Translations under genes and position numbers: made by a program
Assembly: GCF_002891535.1 (NCBI RefSeq)
Contig: NZ_PDZR01000017.1
Span: 1-64,000, forward strand
Direction: 5' to 3'
From: Methylocella silvestris
Lineage (GTDB): Bacteria; Pseudomonadota; Alphaproteobacteria; Rhizobiales; Beijerinckiaceae
DNA: 64,000 bases
Notes under the pieces: generated by a model
Seen by the model: the letters and a program-made list of their open reading frames with translations, nothing else
Databases searched by the model: none
What the model was told of the DNA's origin: nothing
Shown: positions 62,739-64,000 of the stretch, one piece after another
How the letters are laid out: every line of letters begins with the position of its first letter
How positions within the stretch are numbered: the first letter of the stretch is position 1

Positions 62739-64000
62739 TCAATCGCGGAAAGGATTATGCACCAAAATGGTGTCGGCCCGTTCCGGACTGGTCGAGAGAA
62801 GCGCGACGGGCGCCTCGATCAGCTCCTCGATTCGCCGCACATATTTGATGGCCTGCGCCGGCAGCTCGGCCCAGGAACGGGCGCCGGCTGTCGTGCCGGC
62901 CCAGCCTTCCATCGTCTCATAGATCGGCGTCACACGAGCCTGCGCCGCCTGACTCGCCGGGAAGCGATTGACGCGCGCGCCATCAAGCAAATAGCCGACG
63001 CACACTTTGATCTCCTCGAAGCCGTCGAGGATGTCGAGCTTGGTCAGGGCGATGCCGTCGATGCCGGAGGTTTTCACTGTCTGGCGCACCAGCACCGCGT
63101 CAAACCAGCCGCAGCGCCGCCGCCGGCCGGTGTTGGTGCCGAATTCATGCCCGCGGTCGCCGAGTCGCTGCCCGGTTTCATCGTGGAGCTCGGTCGGAAA
63201 CGGGCCGCCGCCGACCCGCGTCGTATAGGCCTTGGCAATGCCAAGAACATAGCCGATCGCCTTCGGCCCCAGCCCCGAGCCGGTGGCCGCGTTCGCCGCG
63301 ACGGTGTTCGAAGAGGTGACGAAAGGATAAGTGCCGTGATCGACGTCGAGCAGAGCCCCCTGCGCGCCTTCGAACAAAATGCGCTTGCCATCGCGGCGCG
63401 CCGTCTCGAGCAGATCCCAGACCGCGTCCATATAGGGCAGCACTTTCGGCGCGACGTCCTCGAGCTCGGCGCGAATCGCGGCGCGTGTGACAGGCTCGAG
63501 CCCGAGCCCGCGCCGCAACGGGTCGTGATGGGCGAGCAGACGGTCGATCTTTTCATCGAGCGAATCGGGTTCGGCGAGGTCCATCAGCCGGATCGCGCGG
63601 CGGCCGACCTTATCCTCATAGGCTGGCCCGATGCCGCGCTTTGTGGTGCCGATCTTGACGCCGGCGACGGAGGCGGATTCGCGGTGCGCGTCGAGTTCGC
63701 GGTGCAGCGCCAGGATGAGCGTGACATTATCGGCGATCTTCAGATTGTCCGGCGTCACCTTGACCCCTTGCGCGGAAATCTTGGCGATCTCGTCGACGAG
63801 ATGATGCGGATCAAGCACCACGCCATTGCCGATCACAGACAGTTTGCCCGGCCGCACGATGCCAGACGGCAGCAGCGCCAGCTTATAGACCTGATTACCG
63901 ATGACGAGCGTATGGCCGGCGTTGTGGCCGCCCTGAAAGCGCACGACGATGTCGGCCTCGATCGACAGCCAGTCAACGATCTTGCCCTTGCCCTCGTCGC
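62739..64000 (-). CDS. purA: Adenylosuccinate synthetase PurA (5' end beyond the window)
   Basis: The visible part reads [20 protein letters not shown] at the window edge, then [11 protein letters not shown] and [20 protein letters not shown], and ends [14 protein letters not shown] and NPFRD. All are PurA signatures. It commits IMP to AMP synthesis using GTP and aspartate. Only about the first dozen codons are missing, beyond position 64000. Confidence 0.97.
   Translation of the reverse strand, partial: DEGKGKIVDWLSIEADIVVRFQGGHNAGHTLVIGNQVYKLALLPSGIVRPGKLSVIGNGVVLDPHHLVDEIAKISAQGVKVTPDNLKIADNVTLILALHRELDAHRESASVAGVKIGTTKRGIGPAYEDKVGRRAIRLMDLAEPDSLDEKIDRLLAHHDPLRRGLGLEPVTRAAIRAELEDVAPKVLPYMDAVWDLLETARRDGKRILFEGAQGALLDVDHGTYPFVTSSNTVAANAATGSGLGPKAIGYVLGIAKAYTTRVGGGPFPTELHDETGQRLGDRGHEFGTNTGRRRRCGWFDAVLVRQTVKTSGIDGIALTKLDILDGFEEIKVCVGYLLDGARVNRFPASQAAQARVTPIYETMEGWAGTTAGARSWAELPAQAIKYVRRIEELIEAPVALLSTSPERADTILVHNPFRD

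Overview
The window looks like a chromosomal segment of a GC-rich methylotrophic alphaproteobacterium, most likely a Beijerinckiaceae relative (Methylocella/Methylocapsa type). The main reason is a complete methanol dehydrogenase operon in the alphaproteobacterial order mxaF-J-G-I-R-S-A-C-K-L-D-E-H-B. A phasin, a HpnK-type deacetylase and extracytoplasmic-function (ECF) sigma/anti-sigma pairs also fit. The genus is an inference; no rRNA or tRNA gene was seen.

Layout. 1-840: the end of an IS3-family element, a decayed SRAP-peptidase fragment and an AT-rich promoter region. 840-6.7 kb: phasin, a CFI-box protein, remnants of type II secretion genes (gspM/gspN-like), a secreted alpha/beta hydrolase, a COG4315-type secreted protein and an ECF sigma/anti-sigma operon. 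7-11.2 kb: a stand-alone C-A-T-TE nonribosomal peptide synthetase. 11.4-16 kb: three related small secreted proteins, two of them preceded by a conserved short reading frame, interleaved with a patatin phospholipase, a peroxiredoxin and a LysR regulator. 16-23 kb: a sulfite-oxidase-like molybdoprotein with its cytochrome b, an MXKDX pentapeptide-repeat protein, an FMN-type glutamate synthase, a CcdA-TlpA fusion, AlkB and MsrA (redox and repair).

23-36.8 kb: the mxa operon on the minus strand. It encodes the calcium-type methanol dehydrogenase (MxaF/MxaI), its cytochrome cL (MxaG), MxaJ, the maturation and calcium-insertion set (MxaR,S,A,C,K,L,D), MxaE and MxaH. A histidine kinase sits immediately before the MxaB response regulator, so a full two-component system is built into the operon. 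Two strong hairpins separate mxaF from mxaJ.

37-45.3 kb: an accessory-looking stretch with a PRC-barrel-like protein, a TauE/SafE exporter, an isochorismatase, a glycine-rich repeat protein, an internally duplicated beta-helix protein and a Tat-exported hydrolase. 45.4-64 kb: mostly core genes (guaA, photolyase, a short-chain dehydrogenase, HpnK-like deacetylase, glycosyltransferase, murJ, fabI, purA). Among them lie a 1400-residue Pls-type NRPS/acyltransferase, a second sigma/anti-sigma pair and palindromic intergenic repeats.

The least-explained signals are: the duplicated leader-frame plus small-secreted-protein units at 11.4 and 15.2 kb; two matching GGAAT-N16-CGTC promoters shared by the sigma operon and its neighbour; a terminal-inverted-repeat element that supplies the stop codons of two convergent genes; and the Pls-family synthetase beside a lipid flippase and a glycosyltransferase.
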